Shown here one piece after another: positions 27,419-37,116 of a stretch of DNA of 64,000 nt (positions within the stretch are counted from its first letter, which is position 1; every line of letters starts with the position of its first letter). Position numbers and translations under genes: made by a program. The notes below the pieces were generated by a model. That model was given only the letters and a program-made list of their open reading frames with translations. It was not told where the DNA came from and made no database searches. The stretch spans positions 1-64,000 of the forward strand of contig DOTD01000050.1 of the NCBI GenBank assembly GCA_003513005.1, read 5' to 3'. This DNA comes from Desulfotomaculum sp. Lineage in GTDB: Bacteria; Bacillota; Desulfotomaculia; Desulfotomaculales; Nap2-2B.

Positions 27419-29116
27419 CTAAGATTCCTCCCGGCTGGGCGGGCTGGACGGGGGCTGCGGTTTCTGGCCGGGGGCCTCCCGCTGCAGATTGCCGGTTAAA
27501 AGGTAGGGCCTTTTCCGCATAGCCCACCAGGGGACGCGGATAATTGTATCCTGCTGCGCGTTAACGCTCAGGGGCGCAACCGGGTACAGGTAAGGCACTC
27601 CGAATGAGCGCAGGCTGGTCAGGTGGAAGATCATCAGTAAAATCATGATCACGAGACCGGGCAGACCCAGTATCGAAGCGCTGATGAACATAGGAAAGCG
27701 GATCAGCCGAAAGATAATCGTCGACGAGTACAGGAAAGAGAAGGAAGCAATCGCGGCGATCGCGATGATGATCACCGTTGCCGCAGACACTATTCCCGCA
27801 CGCACGCTAGCCTCGCCGAGCACGACGGCGCCTACTATGCTTACCGTCTGGCCCAGGGGCTGGGGCATGCGCAGGCCGGCCTCGCGCAGGATTTCAAAAG
27901 TCACTTCCATTAAAAAGACTTCCACAAACAGGGGAAAGGGCACCGCCTCCCTCTGGGCTGTAAAGCTTAGCAGAAGCGAAGTGGGTATCAATTCGGGATG
28001 GTATGTTGAAAGCGCGATATACAAAGCGGAACCTGAGATGCTCAGGAAAAAGTTGAAAAGGCGCAGGATTCTCACCACACTGGAAAATATGTAGCGCTGG
28101 TAGTAGTCTTCGGTGTTCTGGAAGTATTCAATAAAAAGAGCCGGGACGGTCATTATCGAGGGAGTGCCGTCAAGGATAATGGCCACGCGTCCTTCCATCA
28201 GCTTGGCGGCGACCTTGTCCACCCGGTCGCTGTGAAAGACAGTCGGAAAGGGGCTGTAGGGGCTGTCTTCGATAAATTCCTCGATCTGTCCTCCTTCCAG
28301 CGCCCCGTCGATGTCAATCCTGGACAACCTTTTTTTAACCTCATCAACAATGTCCGGATCGACTATGCCCTCAATGTAGGCTACGGCCAGATCGGTTCTG
28401 TTTACTCTCCCTATTTTGGATGTTTCGACTTTTAAGGCAGGGTTTTTGATTCTCCGCCGCAGGAGCGAGGTGTTGGTAAAAAGGTCCTCTACGAAAGACT
28501 CACGTGAGCCGCGTACAGAGCGGTCCCAGGGTGAATCGGTGATATCCCTGGTTTTATAACCCCTGGTATCCAAGATCAGGGCTTTTGAAGAGCCTTCCAC
28601 AAGCAGGACGGCTTCTCCGGAAAGAAGATGATCAACAATAGTTTCCACCTGGGCCGTTTCTTCAGTTTCAGTAACAGCGGCGCCGCTGTTCTTAATATAT
28701 TCAAAAGCTTGTTCGATAGTAATCTTGTCGCCGGCTGCCGGTTCCCCGAATTTTGTTTTCAGCGGGATCAGGATCTCCCGGCTCAGGCGTTCGCTGCTGG
28801 AGAGCGCGTCCACGCAAATGAGGGCAAGGCGGATTTCCCTGTTTTGCCCCAGGTTAAATTCGTGAAAAATGACGTCGTCGCAGTTCTTAAAAACCGCCTT
28901 GAGCGAAGGGATATCTTTTTGCAGAGAACCTGTCAGGGACAGGTTCAGCCAGTCCGGCTGCATGACGGAGGAACTGATCTCCGGCAGCGGCTCTTGGTGC
29001 GCCAGGTTTTGCGCGCTGTTCCGCCCGAGATTACTCAGACCGCCGGTGCTTTGCTGCGCTGTATTTTTTGGGTTACCTTTTTTGGAGGACCGGCTTTTCC
29101 AGCGGATTCTGAACAA
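27419..29116 (-). CDS. Spore germination protein GerA (GerABKA family)
   Basis: Large receptor subunit with a soluble N-terminal domain (about 1-310, including ILDGTPSIMTVPALF at its end) and a C-terminal membrane domain with several segments. The 565-residue length includes a long Gln/Ser-rich N-terminus and a Pro-rich tail. TTG at 29116 is the start, with AAAGGA 8 bases before it. It is the first gene of gerA-gerB-gerC plus a small membrane gene. A forespore (sigma-G) promoter is expected but I could not identify one with confidence. Confidence 0.94.
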   Translation of the reverse strand: MFRIRWKSRSSKKGNPKNTAQQSTGGLSNLGRNSAQNLAHQEPLPEISSSVMQPDWLNLSLTGSLQKDIPSLKAVFKNCDDVIFHEFNLGQNREIRLALICVDALSSSERLSREILIPLKTKFGEPAAGDKITIEQAFEYIKNSGAAVTETEETAQVETIVDHLLSGEAVLLVEGSSKALILDTRGYKTRDITDSPWDRSVRGSRESFVEDLFTNTSLLRRRIKNPALKVETSKIGRVNRTDLAVAYIEGIVDPDIVDEVKKRLSRIDIDGALEGGQIEEFIEDSPYSPFPTVFHSDRVDKVAAKLMEGRVAIILDGTPSIMTVPALFIEYFQNTEDYYQRYIFSSVVRILRLFNFFLSISGSALYIALSTYHPELIPTSLLLSFTAQREAVPFPLFVEVFLMEVTFEILREAGLRMPQPLGQTVSIVGAVVLGEASVRAGIVSAATVIIIAIAAIASFSFLYSSTIIFRLIRFPMFISASILGLPGLVIMILLMIFHLTSLRSFGVPYLYPVAPLSVNAQQDTIIRVPWWAMRKRPYLLTGNLQREAPGQKPQPPSSPPSREES

Positions 29117-29206
29117 GGTATATTCCTTTCTGATAAAGAAATGCCTGTTCAGCTAGTATTTGTATTTTATGCCGGAATATGTAGTTTAAGAGAAGTTAAA
29201 GAAGTA

Positions 29207-29244
29207 AAAGCCTTCCTTCCAGGTTTCTTCCGGAGAAAGGCTTT
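29207..29244 (-). terminator. Terminator of the metallo-hydrolase gene
   Basis: AAAGCCTT and AAGGCTTT arms (29207-29214 and 29237-29244), followed on the minus strand by TTTTAC. Confidence 0.6.
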
Positions 29245-29277
29245 CTAAGGAGAAAAAGAGGTTTTAAATAAAATTTT

Positions 29278-29973
29278 CTATGTGGTGTATTCCTGCCCAG
29301 GCGAGAGTATGACCACTTCGGCTTCCGGAACTTCTTTTTTGACCATATCGGCAAAAATACCGGCGTCCTGAACCAGAATGGGGAAAGTTTTATAGTGCAT
29401 GGGAATAACCTTTTTAGCGCCTAAAAGCTTAACAGCCATAGTTGCCTGCTTCGGGTCCATCGTAAAGACTCCGCCGATGGGCAGCAGGGCCAGGTCCATC
29501 GGGTAAAGGTCACCGAGAGTGACCATGGAGGCGAAGACGCCTGTGTCACCCGCATGGTAAATCGTGCAGCCGTTTTCCAGCCTGATTATGTACCCCACCG
29601 GGCTGGCTGACTCGGACGAGTGGAAAGCTTGAGTCATGGTTACTGAAATACCGTCAACCTCCGCCGTGGCGCCAATGTTCATACCCATTCCATAGAAGAT
29701 TACCTGCTGCTCAGGCACTCCGGCGGCCTTCAGCTTGCCTGCCGTCTCAACTGCCGCAATCAGCGTAGCGCCGGTCTTCTGGACGATCTGGACGGCGTTG
29801 GTTATGTGGTCGAAATGATCGTGGGTGACCAGCACCAGGTTCGCCGCGGTTATGTCGTTCACGCCGCAGGCAGCCGCAGGGTTTCCTTCCAGCCAGGGAT
29901 CAATAATGATTATCTTGCCGCTGCCGGATGTAATTTTAAAGCAGGCATGTCCTAACCACTGAACTTTAGCCAT
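29278..29973 (-). CDS. UPF0173-type metallo-beta-lactamase-fold hydrolase
   Basis: A 231-residue metal-dependent hydrolase of the YtkL/UPF0173 group. The metal-binding THDHFDH is at 50-56, HAGDTGVF holds further ligands, and the C-terminal MHYKTFP contributes the last His. The physiological substrate of the group is not established. AAAAGGAGATG precedes the ATG. Monocistronic. Confidence 0.9.
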   Translation of the reverse strand: MAKVQWLGHACFKITSGSGKIIIIDPWLEGNPAAACGVNDITAANLVLVTHDHFDHITNAVQIVQKTGATLIAAVETAGKLKAAGVPEQQVIFYGMGMNIGATAEVDGISVTMTQAFHSSESASPVGYIIRLENGCTIYHAGDTGVFASMVTLGDLYPMDLALLPIGGVFTMDPKQATMAVKLLGAKKVIPMHYKTFPILVQDAGIFADMVKKEVPEAEVVILSPGQEYTT

Positions 29974-30159
29974 GTATTAACATCTCCTTTTAGAATTAAA
30001 ATTTGGTAATCTTGAATAATATTACTATAACAATAAAACCCCTCTTTCATCCTCCCTTCTAATCTTCTATTAAATAATTCTATTTATTTGGTAAAATTTC
30101 CTGCCGGTTAATATTTCGGGTTTCTTCGTATTTTACTTTTTTTTGCCAATATGCTAACC

Positions 30160-30165
30160 TATAAT
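30160..30165 (+). promoter_or_regulatory. Probable -10 box upstream of the thioesterase gene
   Basis: TATAAT at 30160-30165, about 60 bases before the gene. The -35 position holds only a T-run, so the promoter call is tentative. Confidence 0.35.
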
Positions 30166-30226
30166 ATATAAAAAAGGAAGAGCCCTGAAAAAGCTTACTT
30201 TGATATTTGCACTGCCGGAGGATTGG

Positions 30227-30673
30227 ATGATGAATTTGGACGCTAAAAAAGTATTCTGTCAGAAAGAAATGGAAGTTGGCTGGGGGGATTGTGACGCAGC
30301 AGGGATTACTTACTATGCAAAGTACTTCGACTGGTTTTCCTACGGCCGGATCGAACTGTTTAAAAAAATAGGACTGCCCTACCTGGCCTGTTTTCACGAG
30401 CAGGGAATTTCACTGGTTACTGTGGAGGCTTTCTGCCTGTACAAGCAGTCTCTTAAGCCAGAGCAGGAAATAATTTTGGAAACCTGGCTATCCAGCTTAA
30501 CCCGCGCCAGGATGGAGTTTAGGTACCGAGTGTTCAGAAAGGAGGACGGAATTCTGGCCGCTGAGGGTATGACCGCTCATGCTTATGTCGATGCCAAGAT
30601 CAAACCCTTTGATCTTAAGAAAAGATATCCCACGCTCTGGGAAAAGCTCAGCCTTGCGGCGCTGAAAGATTAG
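30227..30673 (+). CDS. 4HBT-type hot-dog acyl-CoA thioesterase
   Basis: A 148-residue hot-dog-fold protein. The motif GWGDCDAAGITYYAKYFDWF carries the Asp (D23) typical of 4-hydroxybenzoyl-CoA/YbgC-type thioesterases. GGAGG at 30217-30221 sets the start at ATG 30227 or 30230; the longer TTG frame from 30200 lies upstream of this site. It precedes an acyl-CoA ligase by 52 bases, so both probably act in acyl-CoA metabolism. Substrate unknown. Confidence 0.85.
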   Translation: MMNLDAKKVFCQKEMEVGWGDCDAAGITYYAKYFDWFSYGRIELFKKIGLPYLACFHEQGISLVTVEAFCLYKQSLKPEQEIILETWLSSLTRARMEFRYRVFRKEDGILAAEGMTAHAYVDAKIKPFDLKKRYPTLWEKLSLAALKD

Positions 30674-30725
30674 CCCTGGGGTAAAGGCGCCGTTCATAAA
30701 TCAATGAAAGGGGCCGGTTAAAGCA

Positions 30726-32477
30726 ATGGCGGATCTCGATCAGCGAATTCGTTACTTGACTGATGAGTACCCGGAATGGACGCGCAGGACGATAGCCGGG
30801 CATTTTGACCATGCAGCAGAATTGTTTGCAGACAGAATTTTTATCTGCACTCCGGATCGGGAATACACTTACGCCGAAATACAGAAAAGTTCCCAACTGG
30901 TGGCCAAAGGGCTGCTCTTTCTTGGCCTAAGGCCCAGGGATCATGTGGCCATGCTGGTTGGGAATTATCCGGAATTTATTATTTTCAAACTTGCCCTGTC
31001 CAGGATTGGAGCGGTTGCAGTGCCTTTAAACATGCTGCTGACGGAAAGGGAGATTTCTTTTTTCCTTGAAGACTCCGATGCTGTCGCAATTATGTTTAAC
31101 GACCGTCTGGGCAGGCAGGATTATATCAAAATTATGAGAGGTCTGTTCCCCGAAGCTCTTGAATCAGATGAAACAGTAAGTACTCCTCTCTTTTCCCGTT
31201 TTCCGAAGATTAGGAATTTAATCTGTTTTTCGCCTATAGGAGAAAGCTACCCGGGGTTTCTTAGCTTCAACAGTTTATACGACCTTGCCGCCCTCGTGCA
31301 GGATGAGGAATTGAGCAGGGCTCAGGAAGCTAACTGCTATCCCGACGATATCTTTGATATCATGTACACGTCCGGAACGACGGCGCTGCCCAAGGGGGCT
31401 ATGCTCAGCCACGACATGTGTTTGCGCGGCGTGTACGCCACCTGTGTAACCAGGGCAACCAAGAACGGAACGCGTTTTTATTCCGCGCTGCCCTTTTACC
31501 ATATTTTTGCCTGGAATTATGTGATTTTAGCAGCCAGTTTTGTGGGCGGAGCTGTGATTTCCCACCCGCAGTTCGTGATCAGCCAGGCGTTTGAACTAAT
31601 GGAGAAGTACGGCGCCAATGAAATAATCTGCGTTCCGTCAATGCTGCTTCCCCTAGTTAATTATCCGGAAGTGGACAGATTTAATCTTGAACAGTTAACC
31701 TCTGTTCTCTGCGGCGCTACCCCGGCGCCCCTGCCCCTGTGGCGGAGAGCGAAGGAAGTCCTGCAGCTGGATAACCTGGCTACTGGCTACGGGTTAACCG
31801 AGGGCGGTGGTATGATTACCGTGAGTTACCCGGGTGAGTCGGAAAAATCGGTTGCCACACGCATAGGCCGGATGATGGCGCCCAACTGCAGCGGGCTGCC
31901 GGAGTTTGGCTGGCAAAATCATCAGCTCAAGGTAGTTGACCCGGTAAGTTTGAAGGAGCTTCCACGAGGTGTGGAGGGCGAGCTTGTCTGCCGGGGGAAC
32001 GTGGTCATCAGGGGTTACTACAAACGGCCCGGGATAAATGCGGAAACAATAGATAAAGACGGCTGGCTGAGGACGGGCGACCTGGTCATCTGGCACGAAG
32101 ACGGTTTTTTTCAGTTTACCGGCCGGAGTAAGGAAATTTACAAGACCCACGGTGAGAATGTTGTTCCAAAGGAAATTGAGGAAGTGCTCAGCACCTACCC
32201 GAAGGTCAACCAGGTTTACCTTGTTGGAATTCCATATCCCGTGGCGGGTGACGTGGGCGCCGCTTTTATAGAACTCAAACCTGGCGAAAAGGCCACCAGG
32301 AGGGAAATTATCAGCTACTGTAAGAAGAACATGGCAAAATTCAAAATACCGCGTTATGTGTTTTTTATTGAGGCCAGCGAACTTCCTTTTACGGCCGCCG
32401 GCAAGATAAAAAAATACAAGCTTGTCGAGTATGCCGGGAAACTTTTAAAGGAAAGAGATCAGGCCGATCCGGAATAA
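30726..32477 (+). CDS. AMP-forming acyl-CoA synthetase
   Basis: ANL-superfamily enzyme that activates a carboxylic acid to its CoA thioester via an acyl-adenylate. The P-loop-like YTSGTTALPKGA, the GYGLTEGGG A5 motif, GWLRTGDL and the C-terminal lysine in AAGKIKKYKL are present. The length of 583 residues is normal. AAAGGGG precedes the ATG. It is followed by the KAS gene after about 40 bases. The sequence does not decide whether the substrate is a fatty or an aromatic acid. Confidence 0.92.
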   Translation: MADLDQRIRYLTDEYPEWTRRTIAGHFDHAAELFADRIFICTPDREYTYAEIQKSSQLVAKGLLFLGLRPRDHVAMLVGNYPEFIIFKLALSRIGAVAVPLNMLLTEREISFFLEDSDAVAIMFNDRLGRQDYIKIMRGLFPEALESDETVSTPLFSRFPKIRNLICFSPIGESYPGFLSFNSLYDLAALVQDEELSRAQEANCYPDDIFDIMYTSGTTALPKGAMLSHDMCLRGVYATCVTRATKNGTRFYSALPFYHIFAWNYVILAASFVGGAVISHPQFVISQAFELMEKYGANEIICVPSMLLPLVNYPEVDRFNLEQLTSVLCGATPAPLPLWRRAKEVLQLDNLATGYGLTEGGGMITVSYPGESEKSVATRIGRMMAPNCSGLPEFGWQNHQLKVVDPVSLKELPRGVEGELVCRGNVVIRGYYKRPGINAETIDKDGWLRTGDLVIWHEDGFFQFTGRSKEIYKTHGENVVPKEIEEVLSTYPKVNQVYLVGIPYPVAGDVGAAFIELKPGEKATRREIISYCKKNMAKFKIPRYVFFIEASELPFTAAGKIKKYKLVEYAGKLLKERDQADPE

Positions 32478-32516
32478 ACTATAAAAAAACTATAAAAACA
32501 AAGCCAAAGGGGTGAA

Positions 32517-33764
32517 TTGTCTTTGAAACAGAGAGTGGTAATTACAGGTATGGGGGCGGTTACACCAATTGGTATTGGTTTGGAAGAATACTGGGAAAAC
32601 CTTAAAAACGGAAAATGCGGAGTTGGGATGATTACACGGTTTGACACATCCGGATTACCCTGCCGGATAGGCGCCGAAGTGAAGGACTTTATACCCGAGA
32701 ACTTTATGCCCAAAAAGCTGGTGCGGGAAACGGAGACTTTTATGCGCTTTGGCCTCGCTTCTGTCAAAATGGCTCTTGAGCACAGCGGCCTTAACATGGA
32801 GAAAGAGGATTCTTTCCGTGTAGGAATAATTCTGGGTACGGCTTTCGGCGGTATTCCGGCCATAACTGAAGCGCAGGATAAGATCAGCAGGACGGGATCG
32901 GTCCGGATGAGCCCGCATTTCATACCCAGAATGCTTGGCAATATCGCCGCTACTCACGCCGCCATTACTTATGGTTTTAAAGGGCCGGCTCTTACTGTAA
33001 GCACAGCCTGCGCCTCCGGAGGGGATGCGGCGGGCCTAGCTTCCATGCTCCTTGGACAGGGCGAGGCTGATGTAATTATTGCGGTGGGCGCGGAATCCCT
33101 GTTCTGCGCGGTGGTAATGGGCGGCCTATATGCTGCGAGAGCGGTGTCAGTACACAACGATGAACCTGAAAAAGCCTGCCGGCCTTTTGACTTTAAACGT
33201 GATGGACTGGTTTTAGGTGAAGGAGCGGGAGCAGTTGTTATGGAAACGCTGGACCATGCTCTGCAAAGGGGCGCTTTCATACAGGCAGAGGTTTTAGGTT
33301 ACGCAAACCTGGGTGAGGGTTACCACACCACTGCTCCTGCCCCGGACGGATTCGGGGAAATCCGCTGCATGCGGATGGCATTGGAGAAGGCTCAAGTAGC
33401 GCCCGAAGAAATAGATTATATTAATGCTCACGGAACCTCGACTCCTCTTGGAGACCGGGTTGAGACAATGTCCATCAAATCTGTTTTTGGTTCCCATGCG
33501 GGTATGATTCCTGTGAGTTCCTGCAAGGGCGCCACAGGGCATTTAGTGGGCGCGGGCGGAATTACCGAACTTATTGCCTGCGTCAAGGCAATCCGGGAAG
33601 GAATTGTCCCTCCTACGATAAACTACGAAGAACCGGATCCCGAATGCGATCTAGATTATGTCCCGAACCGGGCTAAAAAGGCCCCGGTAAGGACCGCCAT
33701 GTCCAACTCGTTTGGCTTCGGCGGTCAAAATGCCTGTCTTATCGTAAGACAATTCTCCTCATAA
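32517..33764 (+). CDS. FabF-type beta-ketoacyl synthase
   Basis: Condensing enzyme of 415 residues with the KAS II triad C165 (STACASGG), H305 (NAHGTSTPLGD) and H342 (GATGHLVGAGG). TTG at 32517 follows AAGGGGTG. No acp, fabD or fabG lies nearby; the neighbours are an acyl-CoA ligase and acyl-CoA dehydrogenases, so a role outside ordinary fatty acid synthesis is possible. It could instead be a second housekeeping FabF. Confidence 0.9.
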   Translation: MSLKQRVVITGMGAVTPIGIGLEEYWENLKNGKCGVGMITRFDTSGLPCRIGAEVKDFIPENFMPKKLVRETETFMRFGLASVKMALEHSGLNMEKEDSFRVGIILGTAFGGIPAITEAQDKISRTGSVRMSPHFIPRMLGNIAATHAAITYGFKGPALTVSTACASGGDAAGLASMLLGQGEADVIIAVGAESLFCAVVMGGLYAARAVSVHNDEPEKACRPFDFKRDGLVLGEGAGAVVMETLDHALQRGAFIQAEVLGYANLGEGYHTTAPAPDGFGEIRCMRMALEKAQVAPEEIDYINAHGTSTPLGDRVETMSIKSVFGSHAGMIPVSSCKGATGHLVGAGGITELIACVKAIREGIVPPTINYEEPDPECDLDYVPNRAKKAPVRTAMSNSFGFGGQNACLIVRQFSS

Positions 33765-33862
33765 TGGTTCCTTTGAGCAGGAAAAAAATAAAAAATAATC
33801 GAATAATAAATTAATGATTACCTTTTTTAAAGAACAGTGTCTTTCATAGGAGGGGGTTCTTT

Positions 33863-35005
33863 ATGGATTTTCAACCTACCGTCCAGCAGGATCTTTTACG
33901 TAAGGCTGTCAGACAATTTGCTGAAGATGAAATTGCTCCGTTAGTTAATGAAATGGAAATAACCGACAATACCCCGACTGATCTGGTCAGAAAAATGGGG
34001 GAGCAGGGCTTTATGGGTGTGACCATCCCTGTGGAGTATGGCGGTACGGGCATGGGCCATTTAGCCCGGATGATCATGGTTGAAGAGGTCGGACGGATCT
34101 CGGCGGGAATAGCTATGGCGCTGCAGGTTATGCAGATGGGCGCCGGTATGGTCATTGATTTGGGAAGCCTGGCACAGAAGGCCGAATATTCACCTTTACT
34201 GGCCCAGGGCAAAATACTGATTGCGCCGGCGATCACGGAGTCCAGCGGGGGGTCGGATCTGGAAGGGCTTTCCACACGTGCTGTAGACGAAGGCGACTAT
34301 TACAGCCTCACCGGGCGTAAGGTCTTTATTACGAACTCCCATATTTCCGAGTTGGCGGTAATCGTAGCGAAAAATGAAGGAGGAGCTAAAAGGGACTTCA
34401 GCGCCTTTCTTATTAAAAACGGGACAGAAGGTTTCCGCCGCGGCAGGGTGGAAAGAAAGATCGGTTTTCACGGCTGCATTACAGGGGAACTGATTATGGA
34501 AAACTGCCGGATTCCCAAAGAAAACCTTTTTGGTGAAAAAGGCCGGGGGCTGGCAATTGCATTGGAGGGAATCAATAATTATGGAAGAATGGGCATGGTG
34601 GGTATCGCCCTTGGCTTAATGCAGGCTTCGCTGGAAGCTTCCGTTAAGTTCGCCCAGGAAAGGGTCCTTTACGGCAAACCGATCAGCAACCTCGCCCCGA
34701 TCCAGTTTAAGATTGCCGAAATATACGCCGACCTTGAAGCCAGCCGTTTCCTGGCTTATAATGCAGCCTGGCTGATTGATCATAAGAAAAAATCTGATAC
34801 CCAGGTGTCCAGCGCAAAGTTTTTTTCTACAGAGGCTGCCCTTCAGTGCACGCGCAAGGCGATGGATATTTACGGGGCATACGGCTGCATGAAAGATTAT
34901 CCGTTGGAGAGATACTGCCGGGATGCCCAGTTGCTTGTCCCCGCCGACGGCACAAATGATATCATGAGGGTAATTGCCGGGCGGAACCTGGCGATGAAGA
35001 AATAA
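33863..35005 (+). CDS. Acyl-CoA dehydrogenase
   Basis: FAD enzyme, 380 residues, with the family signature ITESSGGSDLEG and the C-terminal DIYGAYGCMKDYPLERYCRDAQ. It is followed at 41 bases by etfB and etfA, its expected electron acceptor. A close paralogue of the same length lies at 37117, on the other side of etfBA. The motif PADGTNDI replaces the usual catalytic EG[ST] motif of short-chain dehydrogenases; the base may lie elsewhere, as in isovaleryl-CoA dehydrogenases. Substrate not known. Confidence 0.93.
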   Translation: MDFQPTVQQDLLRKAVRQFAEDEIAPLVNEMEITDNTPTDLVRKMGEQGFMGVTIPVEYGGTGMGHLARMIMVEEVGRISAGIAMALQVMQMGAGMVIDLGSLAQKAEYSPLLAQGKILIAPAITESSGGSDLEGLSTRAVDEGDYYSLTGRKVFITNSHISELAVIVAKNEGGAKRDFSAFLIKNGTEGFRRGRVERKIGFHGCITGELIMENCRIPKENLFGEKGRGLAIALEGINNYGRMGMVGIALGLMQASLEASVKFAQERVLYGKPISNLAPIQFKIAEIYADLEASRFLAYNAAWLIDHKKKSDTQVSSAKFFSTEAALQCTRKAMDIYGAYGCMKDYPLERYCRDAQLLVPADGTNDIMRVIAGRNLAMKK

Positions 35006-35046
35006 ATTATAAAAACTTAAAAATGCTTAGAGGGTGGGGAGATTAG

Positions 35047-35844
35047 GTGCAGGTTGCGGTCTGTGTCAAGATGGTTCCGGTTCCGGAACAGTGGTCACAA
35101 ATAACTTTCCGTGAAGACGGAAGCCTTCAACGCGAGGGTATTGAACTGATTATCAACCCTGTGGACAGAAATGCTCTGGAAGAAGCCTTGAAAATAAGAC
35201 AGGACCAGGGAGGTACTGTAGCAGTTTTTTCGATGGGACCCACGTCCTGCCTTGAACACCTGAGGGAGGCCCTGGCCATGGGAGCAGACAGGGCTTTTTT
35301 ATTGAGCGGCCGGAATTTTGCCGGCGCAGATACACTGGCCACTTCAAAGGTGCTGGCTGCGGGGATTAGAAAAGAAATGCCTGACTTTGATCTGGTTGTT
35401 TGCGGTTCCGCAAGTATAGACAGCGGAACTGCCCAGGTCGGTCCCCAACTGGCGGCCCATCTTGGAGCCGCTCACCTCACAGAAGCTTTTTCGATCAGTG
35501 CCGTGGAGCAAAATTATTTTCAAGTCAAGACGGCTGCAAGTCATGGTCATTACGTAACCAGTCTTAAATCCCCTGTAGTAATCTCGGTTACCCAACAGAT
35601 TAACAAGCCGCGCATCCCCACTTTATTCAATATTATGGCTTCATGCAGCAAGGAGATTATTATTTTATCATCGGCAGAACTAAGCCTTTCGAAATCGGAA
35701 AGCGGGCTGGAAGGTTCGCCGACTAAAGTGCAGGAATTATTTTTCCCCCCTGCCAAACGGCTGGCCAGGATATTGGAGGGTTCCATAGAAGACAGGGTTG
35801 AAGAACTGTTTAAACAACCGGGAGTGGCAGGTGTGTTTAAATGA
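35047..35844 (+). CDS. etfB: Electron transfer flavoprotein beta subunit
   Basis: ETF beta of 265 residues. Typical features: CVKMVPVPEQ at the start, INPVDRNALEEAL, FSMGP and DLVVCGSASIDSGTAQVGPQLAAHLG. It pairs with EtfA and accepts electrons from acyl-CoA dehydrogenases. GTG at 35047 follows GGTGGGGAG. etfA begins with a 4-base overlap. Confidence 0.95.
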   Translation: MQVAVCVKMVPVPEQWSQITFREDGSLQREGIELIINPVDRNALEEALKIRQDQGGTVAVFSMGPTSCLEHLREALAMGADRAFLLSGRNFAGADTLATSKVLAAGIRKEMPDFDLVVCGSASIDSGTAQVGPQLAAHLGAAHLTEAFSISAVEQNYFQVKTAASHGHYVTSLKSPVVISVTQQINKPRIPTLFNIMASCSKEIIILSSAELSLSKSESGLEGSPTKVQELFFPPAKRLARILEGSIEDRVEELFKQPGVAGVFK

Positions 35845-36842
35845 TTGGTGATATTGAAGGAAAAGAAAGTCTCTGGGTTTTTATTGAGCAATATAAAGGC
35901 GCCCCCAAACAGGTCAGCCTGGAACTGATTGCTAAAGCCCGTATGCTTGCCGATAAGTTCAGCCTTCGTGTCGCCGCTCTGTTAATCGGGGACAATGTAA
36001 GCACTGCTTCTTCTGTATTGATCAGCGCCGGCGCAGACACCGTATTCCTTCTGGAACATCCTCTTTTAGGGCGATACAGGAGCGACTTTTACGCGCCTGT
36101 TATTTTAGACCTGATCAGGAAAGGAAAACCCGGGGTGGTAATTTTCGGAGCGACTCCTATAGGCCGGGATCTTGCTCCTGCGGTGGCGGCTCTGGCGGGA
36201 ACGGGGTGTACGGCTGATTGTGTAGATCTTGAACTTACCGAAAACGGCGCCCTGCTTCAGACGGTCCCTGCGTTTGGCGGCCGTATGATGGCTGTAATCG
36301 TTACTCCCGAGCAGAGGCCGCAAATTGCTACTGTGCGCCCCGGGGTTTTTCAGCAGGCCTGGTTTCCGGAGCACGACGGCAGGGTGGTCAGTATCTTGCC
36401 CGAATTGCCGCCGGCGAAGTTTGACCTGGTCGAGTTTGTTGAGGAAAGTATTCAGCCTTCGCTTTTGACTTCCGCACGCGTTGTCGTCGCCGGCGGGGCT
36501 GGTGTTGACTCCCGTGAAGGATGGGAACTGCTGCGCGAATTGACAGGAGTCTTGCAGGCAGCGTTGGGCGGAAGCCGTCCGGCGCTGGACAACGGCTGGA
36601 TTGAGGAAAGCCAGATGATCGGGCACAGCGGCTCCACTATCCGTCCCGATCTCTATATCGCCGTCGGTATTTCAGGAGATGTTTTGCACATGGTAGGCGT
36701 GCAGGATGCCAAAGTAATCGTTGCCGTAAACAGCGATTCCAGAGCGCCTGTATTCAGCCGTTCGGACTATGGAATTGTTGGAGACTACCGTGAGGTAGTA
36801 CCTGTACTTATTAACACATTGAAAAAGAAACAACGTTTCTAA
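35841..36842 (+). CDS. etfA: Electron transfer flavoprotein alpha subunit
   Basis: ETF alpha of 333 residues. The C-terminal FAD domain is recognisable by MIGHSGSTIRPDLYIAVGIS, then AVNSDSRAPVFSRSDYGIVGD. The usual Q-H pair after GISG reads V-L-H here (GISGDVLHMVG), a small departure from the common form. Overlaps etfB by ATGA. The pair is the obvious link from the neighbouring dehydrogenases, and possibly from BbsG, to the respiratory or bifurcating chain. Confidence 0.95.
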   Translation: MIGDIEGKESLWVFIEQYKGAPKQVSLELIAKARMLADKFSLRVAALLIGDNVSTASSVLISAGADTVFLLEHPLLGRYRSDFYAPVILDLIRKGKPGVVIFGATPIGRDLAPAVAALAGTGCTADCVDLELTENGALLQTVPAFGGRMMAVIVTPEQRPQIATVRPGVFQQAWFPEHDGRVVSILPELPPAKFDLVEFVEESIQPSLLTSARVVVAGGAGVDSREGWELLRELTGVLQAALGGSRPALDNGWIEESQMIGHSGSTIRPDLYIAVGISGDVLHMVGVQDAKVIVAVNSDSRAPVFSRSDYGIVGDYREVVPVLINTLKKKQRF

Positions 36843-36863
36843 TATTAGACATTCATGCAGAAA

Positions 36864-37050
36864 GTTCATCAGCAAGGGAGGCCAAAGTCTTAAGTGCGAT
36901 TTTGAGCCTTAATTCAAAGAACGAGAGAACCCGGGGATAAGCGAGGTTACTGTTTGAGACGCATAGCGCCGGGTTAAAACCTTAGCCCGAGGGTGAACGA
37001 GTTCGTACAAGCATAAGAGGCGATTATTAAGCACGTAGACAGTTGACCTC
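36864..37050 (+). repeat. Dispersed repeat family, full-length copy B
   Basis: About 185 bases in the gap between etfA and the next dehydrogenase. Blocks such as TGCGATTTTGAGCCT, GAGGGTGAACGAGTTCGTAC and GCACGTAG recur, on the opposite strand, in copy C at 49325-49500. Confidence 0.85.
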
Positions 37051-37116
37051 CCTAATGTAAACTAATTTTCAGAGTAGGATAGTTGGTTGATCTACGAAAG
37101 AGGGGAAGACATAAAG

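Noticed and set aside
32517..33764. FabF-type gene as part of a polyketide cluster
   Set aside because: No acyltransferase, ACP or other PKS domains are nearby; the neighbours are beta-oxidation-type genes.
36864..37050. Repeat region considered as a CRISPR array
   Set aside because: The copies are far apart, about 180 bp long and not regularly spaced, with no cas genes in the window.
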